Assembly (NCBI GenBank): GCA_029859485.1
Contig: JAOUDB010000152.1
Location: 1 to 6,604, forward strand
Source: Desulfuromonadales bacterium
Lineage (GTDB): Bacteria > Desulfobacterota > Desulfuromonadia > Desulfuromonadales > BM103
DNA length: 6,604 bases
Reading direction: 5' to 3'
This document shows, one piece after another, positions 1 through 5,893 of the stretch. The position numbers were made by a program, and so were the translations under genes. Position 1 is the first letter of the stretch; the number at the start of each line of letters is the position of its first letter. The notes below the pieces were generated by a model. That model made no database searches. It saw nothing but the letters and a program-made list of their open reading frames with translations, and had not been told where the DNA came from.

Positions 1-34
1 GAACCAGGATATGTCGTGCACTTGCTCTTGCCAT
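1..34 (-). CDS. ppiC: Parvulin-type peptidyl-prolyl cis-trans isomerase, N-terminal fragment (runs off left edge)
   Basis: Read on the minus strand, an ATG at 34-32 opens a frame giving MARASARHILV before the window ends. A clear Shine-Dalgarno, AAGGAG, lies at 47-42 with 7 nt spacing, so this is a real translation start rather than a chance ORF. The peptide matches what I recall of the start of small cytoplasmic parvulins (PpiC/Par10 type, typically beginning M-A-K/R-x-x-A-R-H-I-L-V). Their first beta strand carries an active-site histidine, here H8. The family catalyses cis-trans isomerisation of X-Pro peptide bonds. There is no signal peptide in the visible part, which argues against a periplasmic SurA/PrsA-type protein. 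The gene diverges from the B12 operon. With only 11 residues, the start site is well supported but the family call is tentative. Confidence 0.66.
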   Translation of the reverse strand, partial: MARASARHILV

Positions 35-74
35 GATAAAACTCCTTCTGTTGTTTGGAATTATGAGTTTATTG

Positions 75-103
75 GTTTTAGCCGATTTGAGATTTTTTGT
101 CCA
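75..103 (-). promoter_or_regulatory. Candidate sigma70 promoter for the leftward ppiC-like gene
   Basis: On the minus strand, TGGACA (103-98, 5 of 6 to the -35 consensus) is followed after 17 nt by TAAAAC (80-75, 4 of 6 to the -10 consensus). Transcription would start near 68 and give a leader of about 35 nt. A second -10-like CATAAT lies at 65-60 but has no recognisable -35 at the right distance. This was found by eye only. Confidence 0.4.
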
Positions 104-217
104 ATTTCTGTTAATGGGCAGGTGTTTTTATTGGTGCATAGTCAAGAGCTTTCCCCGGTGATATTCGAGACCTTTCCATGGTCAACTTTGGGGTGCATAA
201 CAGGCTGCAGAGGGTTC

Positions 218-247
218 TTGACTTGACGGCTGGTGATTAGGTAAGGT
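218..247 (+). promoter_or_regulatory. Candidate promoter for the riboswitch-btuBFCD transcript
   Basis: TTGACT (218-223) followed after 18 nt by TAAGGT (242-247) would start RNA near 254, just ahead of the riboswitch P1 stem at 260. The -35 is good and the -10 is poor. A competing candidate is TTTCCA (173-178) with 17 nt to CATAAC (196-201), which would give a longer leader. A promoter must lie in this region because the riboswitch has to be transcribed, but the choice between these is uncertain. Confidence 0.32.
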
Positions 248-258
248 GCGAGCACAAA

Positions 259-417
259 GTTCAGATGCCGTAAGGCTTAAAAGGAAACCCGGTGCGAATC
301 CGGGACGGGCCCGCCGCTGTAACCGGGGACGAACGTCGCAAGTATGTCACTGACTCATAACGGGTTGGGAAGGCGCGATCAGTAGGACGAACCGGAAGTC
401 AGAAGACCTGTCTGAAA
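259..417 (+). promoter_or_regulatory. Cobalamin (vitamin B12) riboswitch aptamer
   Basis: The conserved elements appear in the right order. TTCAGA (260-265) pairs with TCTGAA (411-416) as the closing P1 stem. The core GGAAACCCGGTGCGAATCC begins at 283, with a P3 stem of CCCGG 288-292 and CCGGG 300-304. It is followed by the ACGGGCCCGCCGCTGT block (305-320) and the B12 box AAGTCAGAAGACCTGTC (396-412). The 70-nt arm between core and B12 box, including TTGGGAAGGCGC (365-376), suggests the larger, adenosylcobalamin-type architecture. This RNA binds a cobalamin and controls the transcript that carries it. Here it sits 144 nt upstream of btuB and ahead of a strong terminator, so control is most likely by premature termination when cobalamin is abundant. 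Class and exact 5' boundary were judged by eye. Confidence 0.95.
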
Positions 418-429
418 GAAGTTGTGTTG

Positions 430-452
430 CTGTTTTCGCGGTCAAGGAACAG
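430..452 (+). promoter_or_regulatory. Putative L13 / antiterminator hairpin of the riboswitch expression platform
   Basis: CTGTT (430-434) pairs with AACAG (448-452) and exposes a 13-nt loop. The loop holds GCGG (438-441), complementary to CCGC in the riboswitch L5 region (311-314 or 314-317), as expected of the kissing loop found in cobalamin riboswitches. Overlapping it, CGGTCAA (439-445) is perfectly complementary to TTGACCG (502-508) in the 3' arm of the terminator. The same loop could therefore either dock on the aptamer or disrupt the terminator. The pairing is visible in the sequence; the switching role is inferred. Confidence 0.5.
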
Positions 453-481
453 TTGCCTGAAAATTCGTGGATATTACAGGG

Positions 482-519
482 AATCCCCGGATCAATTTTT
501 ATTGACCGGGGATTTTTTT
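482..519 (+). terminator. Intrinsic terminator controlled by the cobalamin riboswitch
   Basis: AATCCCCGG-A-TCAAT (482-496) pairs with ATTGACCGGGGATT (501-514) through 14 base pairs with one bulged A and a TTTT loop. A run of seven T follows (513-519). This is a textbook rho-independent terminator between the riboswitch and the btuB ribosome binding site, about 40 nt before the start codon. Confidence 0.92.
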
Positions 520-560
520 ATTTTCTGCCTCCCCGGTCCCTTGTGTAACAGGAGTTGGAA

Positions 561-2393
561 ATGTACAGAAGTTTAATTTTGGTGTTGTTGGGTTTATGGG
601 TCGGTGGGTCGGTTTTTGCAGCGGATGCTGATTCGTCTGCCGTGGTGATCGATGAGGTTGTGGTTACGGCGACTCGCATGGCCGAGCCGCTGTCGAAAGC
701 CTCGGCCTCGATTGCCGTGGTGACTGCCGAGGAAATCGCTGCGCGCGGGGCGACTCGGCTGGATGAAGTGTTGCAGGATGTCGTCGGCCTGCATGTTGTC
801 AGTAGCGGGCCCAGAGGTTCACTCTCCAGCGCTAGTATTCGTGGCTCTGAGGCGGCACAAGTACTGGTCCTGATCGACGGTGTTCGACTCAACTCTCCGC
901 AGTACGGCCAGTTCGACCTGAATCAGCTTCCGGTCGCTGTGAATGAGATCGAACGGGTCGAGGTTTTGCGCGGGGCGGCCTCGGCGCTCTACGGTTCCAA
1001 CGCTTTGGGCGGAGTCATCAACATCATCACCCGGGCTCCCGAAGAGACGCCATCAACCCAGGTCGGCTGGACCGAAGGCGAGCGCGATACCCGTATCGTC
1101 AGCGGTTCGACGTCACGCCAGGCCGGCGATTTCCGTTATCGTCTGGGTGCCGAGTATCAGGAGTCGGATGGCTACCGGAAGAATTCGGATTTCGATCAAT
1201 ACACCATCAATGGTTTGTTTGGCTACTCTCCGGTCGAAAACGTCGATATCGAACTGTCCGCTTATCACCTTGATTACGAGAGCGGCATCCCGGGCTCCAC
1301 TTCTAACCCATTGTCCGATGCAGAGCAGCAGGACGAGCGGACCATCGCGTCGTTGAAATTGCAGGCTCCTGTCGGCCCGGCCAAAGTGACGACCCGTGCA
1401 ATCTATGAACACCATCGCAACGATTATAAAAACCCTACTTATTCTGAGGATGATACCCACAAGGTTGACACCATTGGTGCCGAAGTTCAGGCCGAGATGG
1501 ATCGTGATGGCCATCTTTTTGTTTTGGGTGGTGACTACTACAGTGACGAGATCGATTCGACCAGCATCGGTGATGAGGACCAGGAGCATGGTGCCGTCTT
1601 CGGCCAGTACCAGGTCGATCTGACGCCAACGCTGACCCTGTTGCTCGGTCTGCGCTATGATATCCACTCCGATTTTGACAATGAGTTGAGCCCCCGTGCG
1701 GCACTCCATGCGTCTTTGACCGATTCTACCCGTTTGCGTCTCTCAGCGAGCAAAGCTTTTCGTGCCCCGACGTTGAACGATCTTTACTGGATAGACCCCT
1801 ACGGCAATATTGGAAATCCGGATCTCGATCCTGAAACAGCCTGGGAGTACGAAGTGGCGCTGGACCAGGCTCTCGGTGAGCGTGGCCGTGTTTCCCTTGC
1901 CGGCTTCCTTCGCGATGCTGAAGATCTGATCCAATGGCAACCGACCGGCCATCCCTGGTTCGATCCATGGACACCCGAAAATGTTGGCGAGGCGCGCATC
2001 TGGGGTGTTGAAGTCGACGGCAAGTTCGATCTCTGCAGTTTCGCGACGGTCGGTGGCAACTACACCTATCTGCACCCGAAAGATCGCGACACCGATGAAT
2101 ACTTGCTAGGCAAGCCGCGGCACGAGGCGCACGGTTTCGTTGCCTTGACACCGTTTAAGGAGACCACGCTGCGCTTCGATGCTCGCTATCTGCGCTACTA
2201 CCCCGAAGCTACCCGCAAGGACAAAGACTATTTTGTCGCGGATCTGTCCTTGACTCATGCCATAATCTTCGGCGATGTTGCCATTGATGCGACTGTTTCG
2301 GTGAAAAACCTGTTTGACAAAGACTACGAGGCGAATCCTGGCTACCCGATGCCGCCTCGTGAATTGTTCGCCGGCTTGACCGCATTTTTCTAG
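561..2393 (+). CDS. btuB: Outer-membrane TonB-dependent cobalamin receptor BtuB
   Basis: This 610-residue protein binds cobalamin at the cell surface and moves it across the outer membrane using energy from TonB-ExbB-ExbD. Residues 1-20 form a signal peptide, probably cut after SVFA. A TonB box, DEVVVTATR (31-39), resembles the DTLVVTANR of E. coli BtuB. The plug domain (about 40-158) shows IRGSEAAQVLVLIDGVRLN (93-111) and an RGAASALYGSNALGGVINI stretch beginning at R137. The rest is the 22-strand barrel, rich in alternating aromatics, ending LTAFF with the terminal Phe used for barrel insertion. Length matches E. coli BtuB (614). The ATG at 561 has AGGAG (550-554) 6 nt upstream; an in-frame TTG at 555 directly abuts that site and is rejected. 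The receptor family handles many ligands; the riboswitch and btuFCD point to corrinoids. Confidence 0.93.
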   Translation: MYRSLILVLLGLWVGGSVFAADADSSAVVIDEVVVTATRMAEPLSKASASIAVVTAEEIAARGATRLDEVLQDVVGLHVVSSGPRGSLSSASIRGSEAAQVLVLIDGVRLNSPQYGQFDLNQLPVAVNEIERVEVLRGAASALYGSNALGGVINIITRAPEETPSTQVGWTEGERDTRIVSGSTSRQAGDFRYRLGAEYQESDGYRKNSDFDQYTINGLFGYSPVENVDIELSAYHLDYESGIPGSTSNPLSDAEQQDERTIASLKLQAPVGPAKVTTRAIYEHHRNDYKNPTYSEDDTHKVDTIGAEVQAEMDRDGHLFVLGGDYYSDEIDSTSIGDEDQEHGAVFGQYQVDLTPTLTLLLGLRYDIHSDFDNELSPRAALHASLTDSTRLRLSASKAFRAPTLNDLYWIDPYGNIGNPDLDPETAWEYEVALDQALGERGRVSLAGFLRDAEDLIQWQPTGHPWFDPWTPENVGEARIWGVEVDGKFDLCSFATVGGNYTYLHPKDRDTDEYLLGKPRHEAHGFVALTPFKETTLRFDARYLRYYPEATRKDKDYFVADLSLTHAIIFGDVAIDATVSVKNLFDKDYEANPGYPMPPRELFAGLTAFF

Positions 2394-2420
2394 CATTTAT
2401 CAAGTAGCGTGGATTTAGTC

Positions 2421-2440
2421 CCCCGCCGCTTGCGGCGGGG
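2421..2440 (+). terminator. GC-rich hairpin in the btuB-btuF gap, possible weak terminator or mRNA 3'-end stabiliser
   Basis: CCCCGCCGC (2421-2429) and GCGGCGGGG (2432-2440) form a 9-bp all-GC inverted repeat, in practice 8 bp closed by a CTTG tetraloop, 27 nt after the btuB stop. The following TTGTCCGTTCTTGT is only moderately T-rich, so termination would be partial at best. It could instead protect the btuB end of a processed message or lower btuFCD expression relative to btuB. Confidence 0.5.
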
Positions 2441-2482
2441 TTGTCCGTTCTTGTATGGCTGGCAAACGCCGATGCTTGTTGG

Positions 2483-2535
2483 CTAAACATTCGGCTCACA
2501 TCGCAGTTAAGAATATATCTATGACGAATGTTCAG
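2483..2535. repeat. Long dyad in the btuB-btuF intergenic region
   Basis: CTAAACATTCG (2483-2493) and CGAATGTTCAG (2525-2535) are inverted copies matching at 10 of 11 positions, including a perfect 8-bp core AACATTCG/CGAATGTT, separated by 31 nt. A second pair, CTCACA (2495-2500) and TGTGAG (2543-2548), overlaps it and would compete as RNA. It could be an mRNA stem-loop or a protein-binding site upstream of btuF. No B12 box or other riboswitch core is present here. Confidence 0.4.
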
Positions 2536-2615
2536 AATATGGTGTGAGTTGCGGTGTAGATGAAAACTTTTATCCGTCGCCGGGCTTACCCCCTGTTTCG
2601 TTTCAAAGGCCCATG

Positions 2616-3500
2616 ATGAAAAAGTCCTTATTCTTACTGTTCCTCTCTTTCCTTTTGGTGGCTCCCGCACACAGCCGCGAATTGATTGACCAGATCGGTC
2701 GCAAGGTTGAGTTTGTGGAGCCTTTGACGCGGGTCGTGTCTCTGGCTCCCAGCCTCACCGAAACCACTTATGAAGTCGGAGGGGGCGGGATTCTGGTCGG
2801 AGCAACCCGCTTTGCAACCTTTCCCGAAGCAGCGGCGAGGTTGCCAAAGGTCGGCACTTACGTCGCTTTGGATGTTGAAAAAATCGTCAGTTTACGACCA
2901 CAGCTTTGTCTGGCCATCCGGGATGGCAATCCGAAGGCCTCCGTGGAGCGGCTAGAGTCTCTGGGGATTCCAGTCTATGTCTTCGATCCAAAGAGCTTGG
3001 AAGATGTTGTTGATACGGTAACTCGGCTTGGTGATATCTATCGGACAGAAACCACGTCTTCTGCTCTTGCCTCAGGCTATTATGAGCGACTGAACAGGGT
3101 GGCCCAGCAGCTTGAAGGGATTAAAGAGCGGCCCCGGGTATTCTTTCAGATCGATGCTCAGCCGATTATTTCTGCCGGTGATAACACTTTTCTGAACCAG
3201 CTTCTGGTCAGGTCGGGTTCCGTCAATCTCGCCGCCGATCGCACCGGTTATCCTCGCTATTCCTGGGAAGAGCTTCTGGGACTCATGCCTGATGTTGTCC
3301 TTTTGGCGTCTATGGGAGGCGGCTATTCGGACCAGGAACTCCGAGATCGTTGGGAGGCCTGGCCGCAGATTCCAGCGGTCAACAACCATCGTCTGTATGT
3401 GGTTGATGCGGATCTGTTTGACCGTCCCTCGCCGAGGTTGATTGATGCCCTTGAACATTTGGTTGGCCTGCTTCACCCCAAGCTCACTGGCGTTCAATAG
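2616..3500 (+). CDS. btuF: Periplasmic cobalamin-binding protein BtuF of the B12 ABC importer
   Basis: This 294-residue class III periplasmic binding protein captures cobalamin released by BtuB and delivers it to BtuC2D2. Residues 1-20 form a signal peptide ending PAHS with no lipobox cysteine, so the protein should be soluble, as in E. coli. The N-lobe carries RVVSLAPSLTET (39-50), typical of the BtuF/FecB family, then LVGATRFATFPEAA and PKVGTYVALDVEKIVSLRP (77-95). The C-lobe has the YSWEELLGLMPDVVLL stretch. Length is slightly above E. coli BtuF (266). ATG 2616 is preferred because the weak AAAGG (2605-2609) is 6 nt upstream; ATG 2613 would leave only 3 nt. An upstream in-frame GTG at 2544 would add 24 residues before an obvious signal peptide and is rejected. 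Binding of other corrinoids or haem cannot be excluded from the protein alone. Confidence 0.88.
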   Translation: MKKSLFLLFLSFLLVAPAHSRELIDQIGRKVEFVEPLTRVVSLAPSLTETTYEVGGGGILVGATRFATFPEAAARLPKVGTYVALDVEKIVSLRPQLCLAIRDGNPKASVERLESLGIPVYVFDPKSLEDVVDTVTRLGDIYRTETTSSALASGYYERLNRVAQQLEGIKERPRVFFQIDAQPIISAGDNTFLNQLLVRSGSVNLAADRTGYPRYSWEELLGLMPDVVLLASMGGGYSDQELRDRWEAWPQIPAVNNHRLYVVDADLFDRPSPRLIDALEHLVGLLHPKLTGVQ

Positions 3501-3524
3501 CTGCGGAGAACAAGAGCCTTGAAA

Positions 3525-4523
3525 ATGCTTGGCTACAGCCCTGTCTATAAAAAACTGATCACCGTCACGCTGTTTCTCTTCGTTGTGTTGATCGTCTCCG
3601 TAATGCTCGGCTTGACCATCGGTTCCTCTGGCCGCACATCTGACGCCTGGAAAGTGTTGCTCGGGAGCGGTGGGCCGGATTCGACTCTTGAAATAATCAT
3701 CTGGCAGCTGCGCTGGCCACGGGTGGTCCTCGCGGCAACTGTCGGGGCAACCCTCTCTCTTGGCGGCCTGGTTTTTCAGGCTTTACTGCGCAATCCTTTG
3801 GCAGAACCTTATATCCTTGGCATCTCTGGTGGTTCGGCAGTGGGGGCGATCCTCGGCATTCTGGCCGGGTTCAGTCTTTTCCCCGGGCTGACCCTGAGCT
3901 CTTTTGTCGGCTCGCTTATGGTCTTGTCTCTGGTGCTTTTGCTGAGCAATCGAAGAGAAGGGCACAGTGATTCCCTGCTGTTGGCGGGGGTGATGGTCAA
4001 TGCTTTTTGCGGCGCGATCATCATGTTTTTGATTTCTGTCAGTAAAACAGTGCAAATGCAGAAAATTATTTTCTGGCTGATGGGCGATCTTTCATCTGTT
4101 GGTACAGATAGCCTGCCGTTGCTTCTCGGGGTGCTGCCCTGTTTTCTGGTTATCTTCCTGCTGGCTCAACCGCTTAACCTGCTCTTGACCGGGCGTGAAA
4201 GTGCCTCTGCCATGGGGGTCAATGTCGCGGCGGTTACCCTGGTGCTCTTGCTGACCGCTTCCTTGATGGTGAGCCTGACTGTCTGCCACTCTGGATTGAT
4301 TGGTTTTGTCGGTTTAACGATTCCGCACATCCTGCGGTTGGCACTTGGCTCTGATCACCGTATTCTGATTCCGGCATGTGTTTTGACAGGGGCGTCCTAT
4401 CTGATCCTATGCGACCTGTTGGCTCGCAGTCTGCCGAGTCAAGGTGAAATGTCGGTGGGCATTGTCACGGCATTAGTCGGCGCGCCGCTCTTTATTGGTC
4501 TACTTTGGAGGTCGAGGCAATGA
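3525..4523 (+). CDS. btuC: Cobalamin ABC transporter permease BtuC (FecCD family)
   Basis: This inner-membrane permease forms the channel of the BtuC2D2F importer. It has 332 residues (E. coli BtuC 326) and about ten hydrophobic segments, the first at about 12-32. FecCD-family landmarks are RWPRVVLA (63-70), GGLVFQALLRNPLAEPYILG (80-99) followed by ISGGSAVGA, the cytoplasmic GRESASAMGVNV loop, GLIGFVGLTIPHILRL, which includes the segment contacting the ATPase, and the C-terminal GEMSVGIVTALVGAPLFIGL. ATG 3525 was chosen, with AAGAG (3512-3516) 8 nt upstream; a TTG at 3519 with GGAG (3505-3508) 10 nt upstream is a real alternative adding two residues. The gene starts 24 nt after btuF and its stop overlaps the btuD start, so it is translated as part of one operon. 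Confidence 0.92.
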   Translation: MLGYSPVYKKLITVTLFLFVVLIVSVMLGLTIGSSGRTSDAWKVLLGSGGPDSTLEIIIWQLRWPRVVLAATVGATLSLGGLVFQALLRNPLAEPYILGISGGSAVGAILGILAGFSLFPGLTLSSFVGSLMVLSLVLLLSNRREGHSDSLLLAGVMVNAFCGAIIMFLISVSKTVQMQKIIFWLMGDLSSVGTDSLPLLLGVLPCFLVIFLLAQPLNLLLTGRESASAMGVNVAAVTLVLLLTASLMVSLTVCHSGLIGFVGLTIPHILRLALGSDHRILIPACVLTGASYLILCDLLARSLPSQGEMSVGIVTALVGAPLFIGLLWRSRQ

Positions 4524-5323
4524 GTCTGATCGATATCCGTGGTGTCAGTCTTCAGTATGGAGACCGCCAGGTCATCAAGCAGGTCTCTGTGCAGATTGAA
4601 CAGGGTGAGTTTTTTGTTATCATCGGTCCGAATGGGGCGGGTAAAACCACTCTACTTAAGGCTCTGTCCGGATTGCATGCATTGGTGGGGGGCGACATTC
4701 TTGTCCACCAACGTCCTATAACCGATTATGCAAAAAAAGAGCTTGCCCGTACTCTTGCTCTGGTGCCCCAACAAATTAATGCAGATTTCCCCTTTACTGT
4801 TGCTGAGACGGTTTTGATGGGTCGTTATCCTCATCTTGGGCTGCTGGCTGTTGAGGGTAAGAAGGACTTGGAGATGGCCGAGCAGGCGATGGAGTTTACT
4901 GAGGTTGACCACCTTGCCGACCGTCGCCTCGGCCAACTCAGCGGTGGCGAGCGTCAGCGGGTCATTATCGCCAGGGCGATCTGTCAGCAGTCGAAAATCC
5001 TGCTACTGGATGAACCGACAGCTTCTCTCGACCCGGCCCATCAACTGAGAATCATGGATTTGATGGAGCGTTTACGCTGCGAGGCGAAAGTGACTATTGT
5101 TATGGTCTCACATGATCTGAATCTAGCGGCCAGCTATGCCGACCGCCTGTTGTTGCTTAAAGATGGTGAAGTAGAGAAAGTGGGAACTCCTCAACAAGTC
5201 TTAACGTCGGAGCAACTGTCACAAAGTTATGGCTGCACCCTGTTGGTTGATGAAAATCCTCTGCTTGGCAGGCCCAGAGTCAGTCTGGTGTCGGCAGGGG
5301 CTGCGGTAACGACCAACAGATAA
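4520..5323 (+). CDS. btuD: Cobalamin ABC transporter ATP-binding protein BtuD
   Basis: This cytoplasmic ATPase powers B12 import through BtuC. The 267-residue protein has a complete nucleotide-binding domain: Walker A GPNGAGKTT (36-44), Q-loop VPQQ (82-85), ABC signature LSGGERQRV (140-148), Walker B ILLLDE (160-165) with catalytic E165, D-loop SLD (169-171) and H-loop H198 in VSHD. The roughly 18 residues beyond the size of E. coli BtuD (249) form a C-terminal tail without recognisable motifs. ATG 4520 overlaps the btuC stop as ATGA and has GGAGG (4507-4511) 8 nt upstream, indicating translational coupling; the earlier in-frame TTG at 4505 begins just before that Shine-Dalgarno and is rejected. 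The family is shared with haem and siderophore importers, and the B12 assignment comes from the operon and its riboswitch. Confidence 0.92.
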   Translation: MSLIDIRGVSLQYGDRQVIKQVSVQIEQGEFFVIIGPNGAGKTTLLKALSGLHALVGGDILVHQRPITDYAKKELARTLALVPQQINADFPFTVAETVLMGRYPHLGLLAVEGKKDLEMAEQAMEFTEVDHLADRRLGQLSGGERQRVIIARAICQQSKILLLDEPTASLDPAHQLRIMDLMERLRCEAKVTIVMVSHDLNLAASYADRLLLLKDGEVEKVGTPQQVLTSEQLSQSYGCTLLVDENPLLGRPRVSLVSAGAAVTTNR

Positions 5324-5566
5324 ATGAAGGGTCCCCGCTGTCTGCCGACAGGCACGCGTCAGGAATGGACAGTTGTTTTCCTGGTGGAGCGTAAAGAGCT
5401 TCTGCAGGGCAAGCGAATAAAGCAAAAGCAGGGATGTCCTCAGGATGGAGTAGTACACCCCAATAAATGGGTTTCTGTGTTGATATCTATCTAACTCGTG
5501 TGGTTATAGCTGCCAGACTGGATATCCCACTCAGGGGATTTTTCTTGAAATAGCGAACTTTGTTGT
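5324..5566 (+). other. Intergenic region after btuD, no supported gene
   Basis: This is the first part of a 356-nt gap between btuD and the tRNA cluster. A 56-codon frame (ATG 5324, stop 5492-5494) begins immediately after the btuD stop. It has no Shine-Dalgarno, no recognisable motif and an unremarkable composition, so I do not call it a gene. A small hairpin, CTGTC-TGCC-GACAG (5338-5351), lacks a T tract. The only other structure is the weak terminator listed separately. Confidence 0.5.
5524..5543 (+). terminator. Weak intrinsic terminator, possible end of the btu operon
   Basis: ATCCC (5524-5528) and GGGAT (5535-5539) form a 5-bp stem with a 6-nt loop. A run of five T follows (5539-5543), then CTT. 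It lies 200 nt after btuD and just before the tRNA promoter, a sensible place to end the btu transcript, but the stem is short. Confidence 0.42.
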
Positions 5567-5595
5567 TTGACACAGGCCTGCGGTTTCGTTATAAC
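5567..5595 (+). promoter_or_regulatory. Sigma70 promoter of the tRNA-tuf operon
   Basis: A perfect -35 TTGACA (5567-5572) is separated by the optimal 17 nt from TATAAC (5590-5595), 5 of 6 to the -10 consensus. The start would be near 5602, giving a leader of about 78 nt before the first tRNA. This is the best promoter match I saw in the window, as expected for stable-RNA genes. Confidence 0.78.
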
Positions 5596-5679
5596 TGCGA
5601 ACTTGTGGTGTCGCCACCAGAAAGTTGTGAGTTTTTTTCTTGCAATTTGCTTGGTGCTGATGTATATAACGCCCCTTGT

Positions 5680-5755
5680 GCTGGCGTAGCTCAACTGGTA
5701 GAGCACCTCACTTGTAATGAGGATGTTGGGGGTTCGATTCCTCTCGCCAGCTCCA
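5680..5755 (+). tRNA. thrU: tRNA-Thr (anticodon TGT)
   Basis: Complete 76-nt cloverleaf. The acceptor GCTGGCG (5680-5686) pairs with CGCCAGC (5745-5751), followed by discriminator T and an encoded CCA (5753-5755). The anticodon stem CCTCA/TGAGG closes the loop CTTGTAA with anticodon TGT at 5713-5715, reading ACA. A TTCGATT T-loop is present. It is the first gene of the cluster. Confidence 0.97.
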
Positions 5756-5765
5756 TTGGGTTGTC

Positions 5766-5782
5766 GGGGAGCATGACTCCCC
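5766..5782 (+). other. Hairpin in the tRNA-Thr/tRNA-Tyr spacer
   Basis: GGGGAG (5766-5771) and CTCCCC (5777-5782) form a perfect 6-bp stem with a CATGA loop in the 53-nt spacer. There is no following T run, so it is not a terminator. A place where RNases process the polycistronic tRNA precursor is a reasonable guess. Confidence 0.45.
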
Positions 5783-5808
5783 ATAAAACTGAATAATAGA
5801 TGTCCCCT

Positions 5809-5893
5809 GGAGGGGTTCCCGAGTGGCCAAAGGGATCAGACTGTAAATCTGACGTCGTAGACTTCGGAGGTTCGAATCCTCCCCCCTCCACCA
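5809..5893 (+). tRNA. tyrU: tRNA-Tyr (anticodon GTA)
   Basis: An 85-nt class II tRNA with a long variable arm. The acceptor GGAGGGG (5809-5815) pairs with CCCCTCC (5883-5889), followed by A and an encoded CCA (5891-5893). The anticodon stem TCAGA/TCTGA closes the loop CTGTAAA with anticodon GTA at 5843-5845. The T-arm is GGAGG-TTCGAAT-CCTCC (5866-5882). The extended variable arm fits bacterial tRNA-Tyr. Confidence 0.97.

Noticed and set aside
11..226. 71-codon plus-strand open frame upstream of the riboswitch
   Set aside because: It overlaps the start, Shine-Dalgarno and candidate promoter of the minus-strand ppiC-like gene, has no ribosome binding site of its own and no recognisable motif.
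1113..1709. 198-codon minus-strand frame inside btuB
   Set aside because: It is a shadow of the btuB reading frame; the plus-strand protein has continuous TonB-dependent receptor features throughout.
2394..2612. A second cobalamin riboswitch ahead of btuF
   Set aside because: There is no B12 box, no GGTG-core and no CCGCCACTGT-like block in this gap on the plus strand.
2544..2615. 24-residue N-terminal extension of BtuF from GTG 2544
   Set aside because: It would place extra residues before a clear signal peptide starting at 2616 and has no Shine-Dalgarno. The stretch lies in the dyad-containing intergenic region.
5338..5351. CTGTC-TGCC-GACAG hairpin as the btu operon terminator
   Set aside because: The stem is short and no T run follows it. 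The 5524-5543 hairpin is a better, though still weak, candidate.
5560..5796. 78-codon plus-strand frame containing GVAQLVEHLTCNEDVGGSIPLAS
   Set aside because: This is tRNA-Thr read as protein, another familiar artefact; it also crosses the tRNA promoter.
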